From: Histomonas meleagridis
Lineage: Eukaryota; Parabasalia; Tritrichomonadida; Dientamoebidae
DNA: 64,000 nt
Assembly: GCA_020186115.1 (NCBI GenBank)
Contig: WSYJ01000177.1
Location: 62,001-126,000 of the forward strand
Direction of reading: 5' to 3'
A program made the translations under genes and the position numbers. The notes under the pieces are model-generated. The model was not told where the DNA came from, made no database searches, and saw only the letters and a program-made list of their open reading frames with translations. This document shows positions 8,456 to 17,992 of this stretch, piece after piece; position 1 is the first letter of the stretch, and the number at the start of each line of letters is the position of its first letter.

Positions 8456-8520
8456 ATAATAAAGGCAACTTTTTAAGACGATGACCAAAGTTCATCGTCT
8501 TAAAAAGTTGCCTTTATTAT
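8456..8520. repeat. Perfect inverted repeat, 29-bp arms, 7-nt loop
   Basis: Bases 8456-8484 and 8492-8520 are exact reverse complements, separated by CCAAAGT. The arms contain a non-A+T-only core (AAGGCAAC and AAGACGATGA), so composition alone does not explain it. It lies 107 bp upstream of the tyrosine recombinase ATG and about 265 bp beyond the stop of the Rab gene at 8786. Possible roles are a palindromic recombination site, a tiny MITE, or a dsRNA/terminator hairpin. Confidence 0.9.
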
Positions 8521-8785
8521 TCGTGAAATAATCCTTTATTCAATTTTGATAAGTTTACAAAACATTTTTTTAATTTTCAATCTATCGTACTCTCGATTTA
8601 TTTGTACCAGTTTATTTGAATGTGAACGACATGGTAACGTGCGACTAAGGAATTCCCTAAAAATGGAAATGGACACACACAGGAAAGCTTTCCCTATTAT
8701 CGATAACATTTAGCACTTTGTTTCCACAAATATTTGAAGTGAAAAACATTTTTATAAAAGAACTATCAAAATTAAATTTATTGAA

Positions 8786-9373
8786 TTATGAGCAACATCC
8801 CTTTTCTCCTTCGTTTGCTTTAAGGTTAACTGCTTTATTACGGTTGTCGTTAAGTGCGTTTGGATTCTGTTTTAAATATTCTTCGCAAACATCTTCAAAA
8901 ACTTCACTAATTCCCTTACCTGTCAGTGCACTAGTTTCTCTGTATAATGCATTTATTTCAGCAGCAACAGCTTCACCTTGTTCTTTTGAAACTTGTCGGT
9001 TTTCTAAATCAGATTTATTTCCAACAAGACATACAACAACGGAGCTTGAGTTTACATCAGTGAGTCTCTTGTTCCATTCCGTTACGGAATTTAGTGTTGC
9101 TGGATTTGTTAAATCGAATATGATAAGTGCAATTTTGGCATCTCGGTAGTATTGAGAAGTAAGCCCACGGTATGCCTCTTGCCCAGCCGTATCCCAAATC
9201 AAAAGATCAATATCAGTTTTTCCAATCTTTACTTTGGCATTGCAAAAACCTGCTGCAATTGTGGGGCGTGTTTGGGTTGAAAATTCATCTGTGAGGTAAC
9301 GAAGTGAAATACATGTCTTGCCAACGCTAGAATCACCAATAACAACAACTTTTAATGAAAGATTGCTTGTCAT
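8786..9373 (-). CDS. Rab-family small GTPase
   Basis: Membrane-traffic GTPase, 195 aa. ATG 9373 is chosen because the frame further upstream has no Rab similarity. GTP-binding motifs: P loop GDSSVGKT, switch I around RPTIAAGF, WDTAGQEAYRG, NKSD and TSALTG. The C-terminal end, GCCS, has the paired cysteines expected for geranylgeranylation. Switch I reads TIAAGF where Rabs usually have TIG, but the effector Thr is kept. Closest overall flavour is Rab5/Rab21/Rab22; the subclass is not certain. An antisense ORF at 8718-9149 is a shadow. Confidence 0.9.
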   Translation of the reverse strand: MTSNLSLKVVVIGDSSVGKTCISLRYLTDEFSTQTRPTIAAGFCNAKVKIGKTDIDLLIWDTAGQEAYRGLTSQYYRDAKIALIIFDLTNPATLNSVTEWNKRLTDVNSSSVVVCLVGNKSDLENRQVSKEQGEAVAAEINALYRETSALTGKGISEVFEDVCEEYLKQNPNALNDNRNKAVNLKANEGEKGCCS

Positions 9374-9662
9374 TAGCCAATAGGCTAAAGACCACCCCGA
9401 ATTCCGGTTTTTTAGAAAACATTTTTCTGTACCCATTAAGCATTAAATAATTACCAAATAGTATTGTTACGTTTTTACAGAAGAAATTATAATCAAGTTT
9501 TCATCAACTTGTTGAAATTAAGTTGTTCAACTGGAAGTCGCACCAGGTGCAAAAACACTTTTAGAAATTCTATGACCTAATAGAAAAATTGAGTGCCCTG
9601 TACGTTACGACAAATGAGTTTAGCTCTAAAATAGTATAAAAACAAAATAATTTGAATTATTT

Positions 9663-10103
9663 TTAGTGCTCTTGTTTGTATCTGATGAAATCATCAAGGG
9701 TTAGCAAGCCATCTCCATCAGTATCCATTTCTTTAATTAATTGTTCGGCTTCTTCAATAGAAATCCTGTTTCCACAAAGTTCCTGGAACTTTTGGATTTC
9801 ACTTGCATCAAGAGTACCATTGTGATCAAGGTCAATGGCGTTGAAGCGATGTTGAAGAATAAGTGTATCATCTCCATCTTGAATACATTTGACATATTCA
9901 ACGAATTCTTCAAACTTGAGGGCTCCATCATGGTCGTGATCAAATACAGCGTAAACTTCAGCAACTTCTTCATCATCAAATTCTTCATCCATTTCAGTCA
10001 AGAATACCTTGAATTCTTCGATGTCAAGAGATCCATTACCATCAGTATCGAATTTGTTGAACATTTCTCTCATTTTTTCAGCATCTTCAACGGTCAACGA
10101 CAT
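9663..10103 (-). CDS. Calmodulin-like protein with four EF hands
   Basis: Calcium sensor of 146 aa. Four canonical EF-hand loops are visible: DTDGNGSLDIEEF, DHDHDGALKFEEF, DLDHNGTLDASEI and DTDGDGLLTLDDF, at about residues 19, 53, 91 and 127. All carry Asp at position 1 and an acidic residue at position 12, so all are probably functional. Length and spacing match calmodulin or troponin-C-like proteins, but the linker between the lobes differs from calmodulin, so I call it calmodulin-like. The start is the only sensible ATG. Confidence 0.88.
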   Translation of the reverse strand: MSLTVEDAEKMREMFNKFDTDGNGSLDIEEFKVFLTEMDEEFDDEEVAEVYAVFDHDHDGALKFEEFVEYVKCIQDGDDTLILQHRFNAIDLDHNGTLDASEIQKFQELCGNRISIEEAEQLIKEMDTDGDGLLTLDDFIRYKQEH

Positions 10104-11303
10104 CTTTGTAAACTGATTGCATTTATCTCAAAAAAGCAGATATTTCTATGGAAATAAACCATAGAATAAACAGGGTGTTTATGAATTGTTATGTGACAAT
10201 GATCGTTCAAGTCCTGGAATCTAGTAGAAAGCACTTTTTAACTTTGTTTTTCGGGGTACTCTCAAACTTTTTGAATACTTTGATAGATCTCATAGAAAAT
10301 TAATTTGTTGCATTATCAAGAATATTTATTAAAAAGATCACAAGTATTGATTTTGAAATATAATAAAAAACATAATATTTTTTGGTTGATGCTGATATAT
10401 TATTTTAGTAAATTACAAATTAATTTTCAAATAAACAAATTTACAACTATAACGTTTATAAAATGCTATCATAAAGTATAGAAAAAAATACATGTTTTGA
10501 TTCAAGGAGGAAAAGGAAAAAAAATTATTCATCATTCAGGCATGCAAATTATTCATAATTTAAAAAGGAATAGAGTTTATATCCTATAATTTTTAATCAA
10601 TTCCTGAATTTGAAAATAGTGTTTTGTTATACACATAAGAAGCGCAGGCAAAATTTAAATTTTCAATATTTTTATAAATAATAGATACAATATGCTTTCT
10701 TATTATTTACAATATCAAATTTGCTATTCATTTGATTTAATTTTTTCGAGAAAAAGTGAAATTAATCGAAAATTGAATTTCGAGCATATTTCAATATAGG
10801 ACTGGTTATTTTTTATTTATCGTAGATATGTATGCGAACATAAGGAAGATGTGTTAATAATATTTTATTCATTTTATATATTTAATTTGATTCATCACAC
10901 AATCAAAAATATTAATTAATGGATCGCCTTAGAAGTCATGCGAACAAATCTATTCAGATTAATTTCGAATCACATCACGTAAAATGTTTCTTTTTTTCCA
11001 CCGCAAGGAGCAAAATTAGGATCTGTATGTGACAGTTCTTATAATCAAGACTGCAAAAAATGAATTCTTCAACACCAGAGAAAAAAAGGGAAGCATTTTT
11101 TCAACTTTGTAATGAATTACCACCAGATATCGTAAAAAAATTTTATCATCATTGCAATGGATGGGAAATCCAAGAAAATCACATTTAATTTCAAAATTAA
11201 ACAAGAAAAAATAAATTAATGCAGAATGATTTTGTAAAACACTTCAATCATCGTGAAGTTCCTTTAATAAGTTGAGTTGAACTGTAAAATAATTTTATAG
11301 CAT
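10104..11303. other. 1.2-kb intergenic region, largely empty
   Basis: A+T-rich and without similarity that I recognise. The only feature is a 42-codon ORF at 11060-11188. It ends in the promoter boxes of the next gene. Confidence 0.4.
11060..11188 (+). CDS. Possible small ORF, 42 aa
   Basis: An ATG-to-TAA ORF whose product begins MNSSTPEKKREAFFQ and has a protein-like composition (C, W and P present), unlike translated A+T-rich spacer. There is no family match and no obvious promoter box. It may be a small gene, a relic of a larger gene or chance. Confidence 0.2.
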   Translation: MNSSTPEKKREAFFQLCNELPPDIVKKFYHHCNGWEIQENHI

Positions 11304-11330
11304 AACCGTTTTAACCGTGTATAAACGGTT
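11304..11330 (+). promoter_or_regulatory. Cluster of three Myb-type ACGGTT boxes
   Basis: AACCGT at 11304-11309 and 11313-11318 and ACGGTT at 11325-11330 stand within 40 bases of the ATG at 11341. The core fits the Myb recognition sequence YAAC[GT]G read on either strand. Confidence 0.55.
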
Positions 11331-11340
11331 TTTACAGCGT

Positions 11341-13821
11341 ATGATCTCTTGCCATGGCGATTTCGATGGGAAAATATTAGATCCTGATTATAAGACAGAA
11401 AGCCATGTGCAACCGCCCGAGTATTCCCTCTTTCCTTTGCCAAATGATTTCAAAAGTGAAAAAGATTATATGTTAAAATGTCAAGAATGGGAAGAAGAAG
11501 TTACAGCACTATCAGATGGAATTTCTCTCCCACTTCCATTATCAATTAGTGTCAGACGCCCAGTACCACATTTCATTCCTATTAGAAAAGGTTTTAAATT
11601 TCGAATCAATTATCAACAAAATCCCCCATTTCCTTCTGCCAACTTACTTATGCATGAGGCGATGGTTTTAGGTCATGATTTTAAAAATATTTCAATACAA
11701 TCAACATTTGATAATCAGTCAGTTCCTATGAGTGCATATATCCAAGAAAAAAAGCATTGGGGATCTGAATTGTTCCTGCAAGAACCTAATCCATTATATT
11801 ATGACACTTATGAAGAATATTTAGAAGCGATGTCAAATTGGAAAAGCAACTTAGAAACTCGAAAACAATTTCTTATTCATCCTCGCGAAATCGGTGGTTG
11901 TGTTGAAATTCCAGCTAATAGGCCCAATCCTATTGAACAATCGACCAATTCGCAATTACCACGAACACCAAACAACAATGTATTTGATCCTGACAAATAC
12001 AAAGATGCTGATCCATTAACCATTCCATCTGATAAACATCTTCAAACATTATTTATTGACATTAACACCATCATACTTGCACCCCCCCGGAAGCAACCGT
12101 CGCAGAAACCGCTAATTGAATCACTTAACCGTATCAAAGTTGAGAAACAACACATCATCCAACGGTTTACCGATAACTTTGAATCTATTGACAACAAAGA
12201 CATGATTTTTAGTTTTTATCGATCAGCCATTCGATATTCACGGAACGAATTTTCACATATTAATCGGATTGGACCAGAACTATCTAATGTTAATGATATA
12301 TCATTTTTAAGTGATTTATCACCAAGTCAATTTAAAGCATTAATTAATTTCCAAGCCAATACAAACACGCCATTATTATTTAAGTTATTACAAGAATTTA
12401 ACACCTTAATCCATCAATGGAATTATCAAGACATACGAATCATCTCACGTATATATGTATTTCTAGAAGAGATTATGCTTGTCCGACCAGAAGCAATTTT
12501 ATCATTATTCTTCTCAGATGTCGAATCAGTATCATTTTCGACGTATGTTATATGTACATTTAGTGAGAATCAATATTCATGTCAACCATATTATAAATCT
12601 AAAGAAGAGAATCCAATATTTGAGAAGTTAACATACATTGCATTTTCATTACAATTTATTGAAGTATTATCACGTGAATTTGGATCTAATAATAAAGTTA
12701 ATGAACAAATTAAAGCATATAAAAACGCGTTTAATTTCGAGAAGTCATTAATCTTTGAGAACAATTCACAAGAAATATTTATGTCATATAATAAATCAAT
12801 TACAAAAGAATCATTAGATTTACATACTTCAGTCTTTATAATCTTAAGTTTAAATGATGCAAAATTATTTATAAAACATATTCATAATAAATTCCATCCA
12901 TTTTATTTATTCATTGGAAAACTTAAACTTTATAATTCATTTGCATTTTCACGAATTTCAAGTTTCTTATTATATCATACAAATATTTCACGTATTATTG
13001 TCGAAGATTATTTTAGTTCTCCTAATGCAATATCAACTGATGAATATATCATCGAATTAAATTCATTTCCATTATTATCATTATTAATTGATTTCCAAGT
13101 GTCACGACTTAAAGTTAATTATACTGATTGTCAAACTGCGATGTTTCATTTAATGCAATATGTACCAATGAAGTCGACTTTAATAATATCATTATTATCA
13201 TCAATATGTAAAGTTATAGTGTTTAAATCACGTAAAAAAGATAAAGGTTTCATTGAACATTTCCCAATATTTAAACAATCGATATTAACAATGTTTTATA
13301 CACCAAATATTAATGACGACTTAAAATCAAAGTTACTTCGAGCTGTTTGTTCATTGTTTTCTATCTATGTGAAAAATGATTCGGAAGATTTCATGAATCG
13401 TTTCTTGCCGATTTTATTTAATATGATGTTATCTGATAATGATAGTTTGTTAAATAGCTCATGGACAATATTTAGAGAATGGGTTTTATGGGATCAAAAC
13501 TTATATAAATTTATCGATAAAAATAAACAAATGCAAATCCAATTAAAGAAAGTGATGGATCATATGAACGTAATGAAAACAGCAAAGATTCAATACATTT
13601 TGTTGCTGAATGGATTCAGCTTGTTCGAAAAACATAACATTAAAACAAACTTCGGTAACGAAAACTTCGCAAAGTTGATCAACCCTTATAACATAAACGA
13701 TAAGGACGCACAGAAGGAACTGAAGAAGATTCTGCTAAACCATAAGTTCTCGTGGCTAAACAACGAAAGGAAAATTTGGATCAGGCAATTGAGCGCATCG
13801 TCGCACAAAAATTGGAACTGA
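11341..13821 (+). CDS. Large helical protein of unknown function
   Basis: 826 aa from ATG 11341 (the frame upstream starts with GTG and overlaps promoter boxes). The N-terminal third (1-240) is Pro-rich with repeated WEEE-like and EEYLEAMSNWKS segments; the remainder (250-826) is a long run of hydrophobic helices rich in I, L, F and N, resembling a HEAT/ARM-like alpha solenoid. I do not recognise a catalytic motif, transmembrane segment or signal peptide. Codon use shifts near the end: the last 70 codons or so use G+C-ending codons more than the middle. It is likely a scaffold protein of a lineage-specific family. Confidence 0.75.
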   Translation: MISCHGDFDGKILDPDYKTESHVQPPEYSLFPLPNDFKSEKDYMLKCQEWEEEVTALSDGISLPLPLSISVRRPVPHFIPIRKGFKFRINYQQNPPFPSANLLMHEAMVLGHDFKNISIQSTFDNQSVPMSAYIQEKKHWGSELFLQEPNPLYYDTYEEYLEAMSNWKSNLETRKQFLIHPREIGGCVEIPANRPNPIEQSTNSQLPRTPNNNVFDPDKYKDADPLTIPSDKHLQTLFIDINTIILAPPRKQPSQKPLIESLNRIKVEKQHIIQRFTDNFESIDNKDMIFSFYRSAIRYSRNEFSHINRIGPELSNVNDISFLSDLSPSQFKALINFQANTNTPLLFKLLQEFNTLIHQWNYQDIRIISRIYVFLEEIMLVRPEAILSLFFSDVESVSFSTYVICTFSENQYSCQPYYKSKEENPIFEKLTYIAFSLQFIEVLSREFGSNNKVNEQIKAYKNAFNFEKSLIFENNSQEIFMSYNKSITKESLDLHTSVFIILSLNDAKLFIKHIHNKFHPFYLFIGKLKLYNSFAFSRISSFLLYHTNISRIIVEDYFSSPNAISTDEYIIELNSFPLLSLLIDFQVSRLKVNYTDCQTAMFHLMQYVPMKSTLIISLLSSICKVIVFKSRKKDKGFIEHFPIFKQSILTMFYTPNINDDLKSKLLRAVCSLFSIYVKNDSEDFMNRFLPILFNMMLSDNDSLLNSSWTIFREWVLWDQNLYKFIDKNKQMQIQLKKVMDHMNVMKTAKIQYILLLNGFSLFEKHNIKTNFGNENFAKLINPYNINDKDAQKELKKILLNHKFSWLNNERKIWIRQLSASSHKNWN

Positions 13822-13879
13822 AATGTAAGAAAAATATAACATAATAAAAATGGAAATTTGGAGTTGCAAACATGAAAAT

Positions 13880-14340
13880 GGATTTGATAATTATTTATTT
13901 GTTGTGAATGTGAATTTTGTCTTATTATTACAATTATTTATTTGTTGTGAATGTGAATTTGATATTTATTTATTTGTTGTGAATGTGAATTTGATAATTA
14001 TTTATTTGTTGTGAATGTGAATTTTGACTATTACGATTATTTATTTGTTGTGAATGTGAATTTGATATTTATTTATTTGTTGTGAATGTGAATTTGATAT
14101 TTATTTATTTGTTGTGAATGTGAATTTGATATTTATTTATTTGTTGTGAATGTGAATTTGATAATTATTTATTTGTTGTGAATGTGAATTTGATAATTAT
14201 TTATTTGTTGTGAATGTGAATTTTGACTATTACAAATATTTATTTGTTGTAAATGTGAATTTGATATTTATTTATTTGTTGTGAATGTGAATTTTGACTA
14301 TTACAATTATTTATTTGTTGTGAATGTGAATTTGATACTT
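13880..14340. repeat. Minisatellite, about 13 copies of a 32-bp unit
   Basis: Tandem repeat with core TTGTTGTGAATGTGAATTT. The basic period is 32 bp; some units are longer and carry an extra GACTATTAC insertion. Copies are nearly identical in the middle and degenerate at both ends. It lies in the region after the gene ending at 13821. Confidence 0.92.
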
Positions 14341-15001
14341 ATTCATTTTGATGTTGATGCATATTTCGATTTATTATTGCAATTATTCATTTTGTTGTAA
14401 ATGCTCATTTTATCTTAGTGATTTTAGTTTAATGTTCCAAAGTATGAAATTCATTAATACCCGAAAACAAAAATCTCCGAGGAAACCTTTACTTTTTTAT
14501 CAAAATGGACAATTAATCAATCTTATTTATAGTTAACCTTGAGAACAGCATTTCTTTGAAAACACATCGTATTAAACAAGCCCCCCACTCACAAAGCAGT
14601 TCATTATCGGTCAGCATTCCACCATATCTAATTCCAACTTTTTTAACTTCATCACAAATCAAATTTTTACGACGCAAAAATCAATGACAATCATTTTTCT
14701 TTATAACTATTAAGGAACAAGTAGATGCCACATTTTGCTAACATAATATCTAAATTTTATCTAACAACAAATACAGATAAAAATATTATAATAAAAAATA
14801 TTAAAAAATTGTACAATGAATGATTTTCTTAATTAAGTCACAACAATGTTAAAAAATTTCAATTTTTTTATTAAAATGAATTTATTCAGCATCATTTCAT
14901 GTCTAATAAAATGGGATTTACCGACACCAAAGAGCGCAACATCCAAAATTCTTCTTACTTTATAATCACAAATTCGCATTTAGTACAAAAGTCGATGACA
15001 A
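14341..15001. other. A+T-rich intergenic spacer
   Basis: No gene supported. A short plus-strand ORF at 14348-14536 begins inside degenerate minisatellite sequence and is not convincing. Confidence 0.4.
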
Positions 15002-16480
15002 TCACTTTTCTTTATTACTATTCAGGAATCCCACGTCCCAATCTGCGATTAGTTTTTGCATTGTAGACTTTGCCAATTGGACGTATTCCTTCATGCAGTC
15101 GCTTGCCAAATCTCTTGTTTGCAAAATGTTTGATCCGAACAGCATTGCGTACGGCTCTACATCTTTGTTTCCTTCTGTACAAAACCTTCGAATGAATTGT
15201 ACCAAATATGCCAAAGCGTCTTTTTGGACCTTTGGTAAGTTATCTGCGACTTTTGGCACGTCATCTATTGGTACATCTTTCACATCAGCAATCGAAATTA
15301 GTGGAGGCTGTAGTTCGCTTATGAATTTCTTTAGCAATGATCCCAACTCCAAAACAGTTGCATATTGCAATACATCTTTCCCTGATTCGATATCAAACAC
15401 TAAAGAATTTAATCTTTTTGCTTCAATTGTAACTTGGAAGATACCATCGGTATGAAATACATCGCGCGAAATCAATGCGTCACAAAGTGTTTGTAAAAAT
15501 ACTGGTAATGGTGAGTTATTATATGAATATATGTTTTGGACATATAAGATTTCATATAAAGACGATCCAAATAAATGTCTCAATTTGTTCTCAATAATTG
15601 TATCAATGTACGTATCGTTCACTTCACGCGGAGGTTTTCCTTTGATGAGTGAGACAAAACGAAGATATGACAGACGTGATATACGCGCAACGACTTTGTT
15701 GTTGTCAAATGAATACGTGGAAAGAAACGAACGAACTAAGGATTGAACTTTTGGGGTTGGAATAAGCAATGTACACATTACAAGTATTAAATCCCATCCT
15801 CGATATATAGCATCATTGGATTTACAGCTATAAACCTGTCTTAGTAGTTGAACATATATCTCATCAATTAATATTGAAGACTCATTAACAATATGAATAA
15901 GTTGTGATATTGGTGTGGATTCGGAATCATTCATATAATGGACTATAAAGGTAAAAATAGATACACTTTTTTTGACGAGTTTGGAATCAGTGATATCTAA
16001 TAATGGTATTAAATTTGTATTTTCATCGTATACGAATAGATCGGACCGTGATTTCTTTTTGCCAGTTTTTCGGAAATTCTTTTGTGCAAAATCTTGGAAA
16101 GGTACTGTATCTTTATCAGTTAGAATTGAGGGTGGTAAATATGGAGGTAAATCTGATGTGACTTTGGTCTCACATGAAAAGAGAGTTGCTTTTCGTTGGC
16201 GGCGTCGGACTGGTGTAAGTTTTGGCTGTGAACCAGCACGACGATTTAATGAAGGCATTGGTGGAAGTTTATTATGTCCACTTGGTGATGATATCTTTGG
16301 GCCATTGGGATTAGCTTGTTCATAGTTGATTTGTTGATTTGTTTTACCATCATAAATAATGGAATTATAAGGAACATCCCAAAAAACTTCGTTTTTGACA
16401 GGATCATGGAAATAGTTCTTTCCTTTGCTTGACGTGAATAAATAAAAAATTGTTCGATCCGAACTCTTTTGGGAAATCAT
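15002..16480 (-). CDS. WW-like / MyTH4 / RhoGAP protein, ARHGAP39 (Vilse) type
   Basis: Predicted regulator of Rho/Rac GTPases and actin, 492 aa. The N terminus (about 10-40) is WW-like, with FYLFTSSKGKNYFHDP followed by W. A basic Ser/Pro-rich linker follows. Residues about 160-290 match MyTH4 (PISQLIHIVNES, IDEIYVQLLRQ, GWDLILVMC). Residues about 305-480 match RhoGAP, with SPLPVFLQTLCDAL and LGSLLKKFISEL. This domain order is that of ARHGAP39/Vilse. The arginine finger expected in the GIFR motif is replaced: the sequence reads DGIFQV with Gln at 349. It may therefore bind Rho GTPases without accelerating hydrolysis. Start ATG 16480 lies about 22 bases from an ACGGTT box. Confidence 0.85.
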   Translation of the reverse strand: MISQKSSDRTIFYLFTSSKGKNYFHDPVKNEVFWDVPYNSIIYDGKTNQQINYEQANPNGPKISSPSGHNKLPPMPSLNRRAGSQPKLTPVRRRQRKATLFSCETKVTSDLPPYLPPSILTDKDTVPFQDFAQKNFRKTGKKKSRSDLFVYDENTNLIPLLDITDSKLVKKSVSIFTFIVHYMNDSESTPISQLIHIVNESSILIDEIYVQLLRQVYSCKSNDAIYRGWDLILVMCTLLIPTPKVQSLVRSFLSTYSFDNNKVVARISRLSYLRFVSLIKGKPPREVNDTYIDTIIENKLRHLFGSSLYEILYVQNIYSYNNSPLPVFLQTLCDALISRDVFHTDGIFQVTIEAKRLNSLVFDIESGKDVLQYATVLELGSLLKKFISELQPPLISIADVKDVPIDDVPKVADNLPKVQKDALAYLVQFIRRFCTEGNKDVEPYAMLFGSNILQTRDLASDCMKEYVQLAKSTMQKLIADWDVGFLNSNKEK

Positions 16481-16501
16481 GGTTGTTGAAACAGTTGAAT
16501 G

Positions 16502-16507
16502 ACGGTT
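16502..16507 (-). promoter_or_regulatory. Myb-type box upstream of RhoGAP gene
   Basis: Plus-strand ACGGTT. Read along the gene it is AACCGT followed by CATTCA, close to the initiator form TCA-pyrimidine known from Trichomonas. The plus-strand string ATAACCGTCATTC recurs next to the Rab gene start at 40218. Confidence 0.5.
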
Positions 16508-16931
16508 ATTTTATCAGCAAAAACAACACAAGTTTTGATAGCTTTACTTAATCATGAAAAGTGTGCTTTTTCACTTGTTATTTGTTCATAACTTGAAAAC
16601 ACTTTTACTCGCCAACTAAATAAATATTAGTTCTAATATTTTGTAAATCCTTCTCTCCTTCAGGTTTCTACAATTTTATTTTATTTTTTTTTTGTCAAAG
16701 GAAAAATATTTTGTAATGGTGTTAAATTCCACCAAAATTCACTTGTATTTTTATCATCATTTTCACAATTGCATTACCTCAAAGAAATCAACAAACATGT
16801 TTTAATCTCGTCACCATTTTCACATTTCTCAATATTAATTTTCTGCAATACATTTCATATTTTTCATGACAATGAAACAGTTAATTTATTCTTTTACCGT
16901 TTATTATTAAAGTTTATAAAAACAGAATTTG
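16508..16931. other. A+T-rich intergenic spacer
   Basis: No gene or repeat supported between the RhoGAP promoter and the 3' end of the gene at 16932. It contains a long T run near 16680-16695. Confidence 0.4.
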
Positions 16932-17930
16932 TTAATTATCATTTTTTTTCATTTCATCCAAATATTGTTCAAACTGGGCTCTTGTGAGCTGCAAATTATT
17001 TGCTTGTGGTGCCTTGCTTTTCACAAAGTTTCCATCCTTGAGTGTAACGCCTGGCGAGCAAACAAATTTATGGTCAAAAGGTATATCTGTAATTTCTTCA
17101 TCAAACACAGGATTATCTTGTTCAAGCAATTTTGTTTGGGATTTCCTTCTTTTCATAGGTTTTTCACGTTGTTGGGTTGAATGTCTATTTGCATGAATTG
17201 CTTGAGTTGGCTTTACTGGCTTAGTAATCGATACTTTCGGAACAATGATTGTGGGTGGAAGTGTTTTAGGTTCGTTTATTTGTATTACGGAAAAGTTAGA
17301 ATCAACAGTAATTGATTTCATTGGTGATTTGGTTTTCTTTTTGGCTTCTTCGAATGCCTTTGTGATGATTTGTGCTTCAGTAAGATGTGGCTTGGTTTCA
17401 GTTTTTGTATGCGACGAATCCTTTTTCTGAAAAGATCTGGATGTAAATGTAAGTGGCGTCTTGTTGATATCTTTGGACGTAAGCTTCTCAGGAAATGGTT
17501 GTCCGCTTTGAGTTCGTGTTGAATGAATTGTCCGAGGTGTTTTGCGTGTATCTCGTTGTGGTGTAACAGAACACCTTAAACAAGTGAGATCAGATTGTTC
17601 TCGAATTGGTAGTACACCGCCTGCCCATTCATCAATTGGTGGGAGTTCAAGATCTTCATCAGGTTCTGCATTAATATTTTCATCATAAATTGGAATCATT
17701 GTCCATGATGCATTAACTAACAACTCTTCAGCTATAGTGCGCGATGCGTATGGAATCAATTGAGTTTGGATGTATTTTTTGTAAATAATTTCCGAACAAT
17801 CATTTATAATTTTGTCTATAACTTCATAAATAGCATTATTGGTTTCCTGAGAGTCAAGAATTTTCTGCTCATAGTAAAATTCAGGAATTGTTGGAAGAAT
17901 TTGTGATTGTTTTGTGCTTAATCTAGACAT
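16932..17930 (-). CDS. Basic, mostly disordered protein, possibly C2orf81-like
   Basis: 332 aa. The N-terminal 110 residues are ordered: helices (IYEVIDKIINDCSEIIYKKYIQ) followed by an acidic segment and PPIDEWAGGVLPIR, which resembles a motif of the C2orf81/DUF4639 family linked to cilia and flagella. The rest is low-complexity, rich in K, T, S and P, with repeated TP/SP sites. No enzyme motif is visible. It lies divergently 62 bp from the Rae1-like gene at 17993, so the two share a promoter region. The family assignment is tentative. Confidence 0.65.
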   Translation of the reverse strand: MSRLSTKQSQILPTIPEFYYEQKILDSQETNNAIYEVIDKIINDCSEIIYKKYIQTQLIPYASRTIAEELLVNASWTMIPIYDENINAEPDEDLELPPIDEWAGGVLPIREQSDLTCLRCSVTPQRDTRKTPRTIHSTRTQSGQPFPEKLTSKDINKTPLTFTSRSFQKKDSSHTKTETKPHLTEAQIITKAFEEAKKKTKSPMKSITVDSNFSVIQINEPKTLPPTIIVPKVSITKPVKPTQAIHANRHSTQQREKPMKRRKSQTKLLEQDNPVFDEEITDIPFDHKFVCSPGVTLKDGNFVKSKAPQANNLQLTRAQFEQYLDEMKKNDN

Positions 17931-17992
17931 AAAAACGTTATTGACATTTTTATTTCATCAGAAAAAGAAAAGACAAATAAAAAAATCGATCA

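Noticed and set aside
8718-9149. Antisense ORF over the Rab gene
   Set aside because: A shadow frame of the clearly conserved Rab coding sequence.
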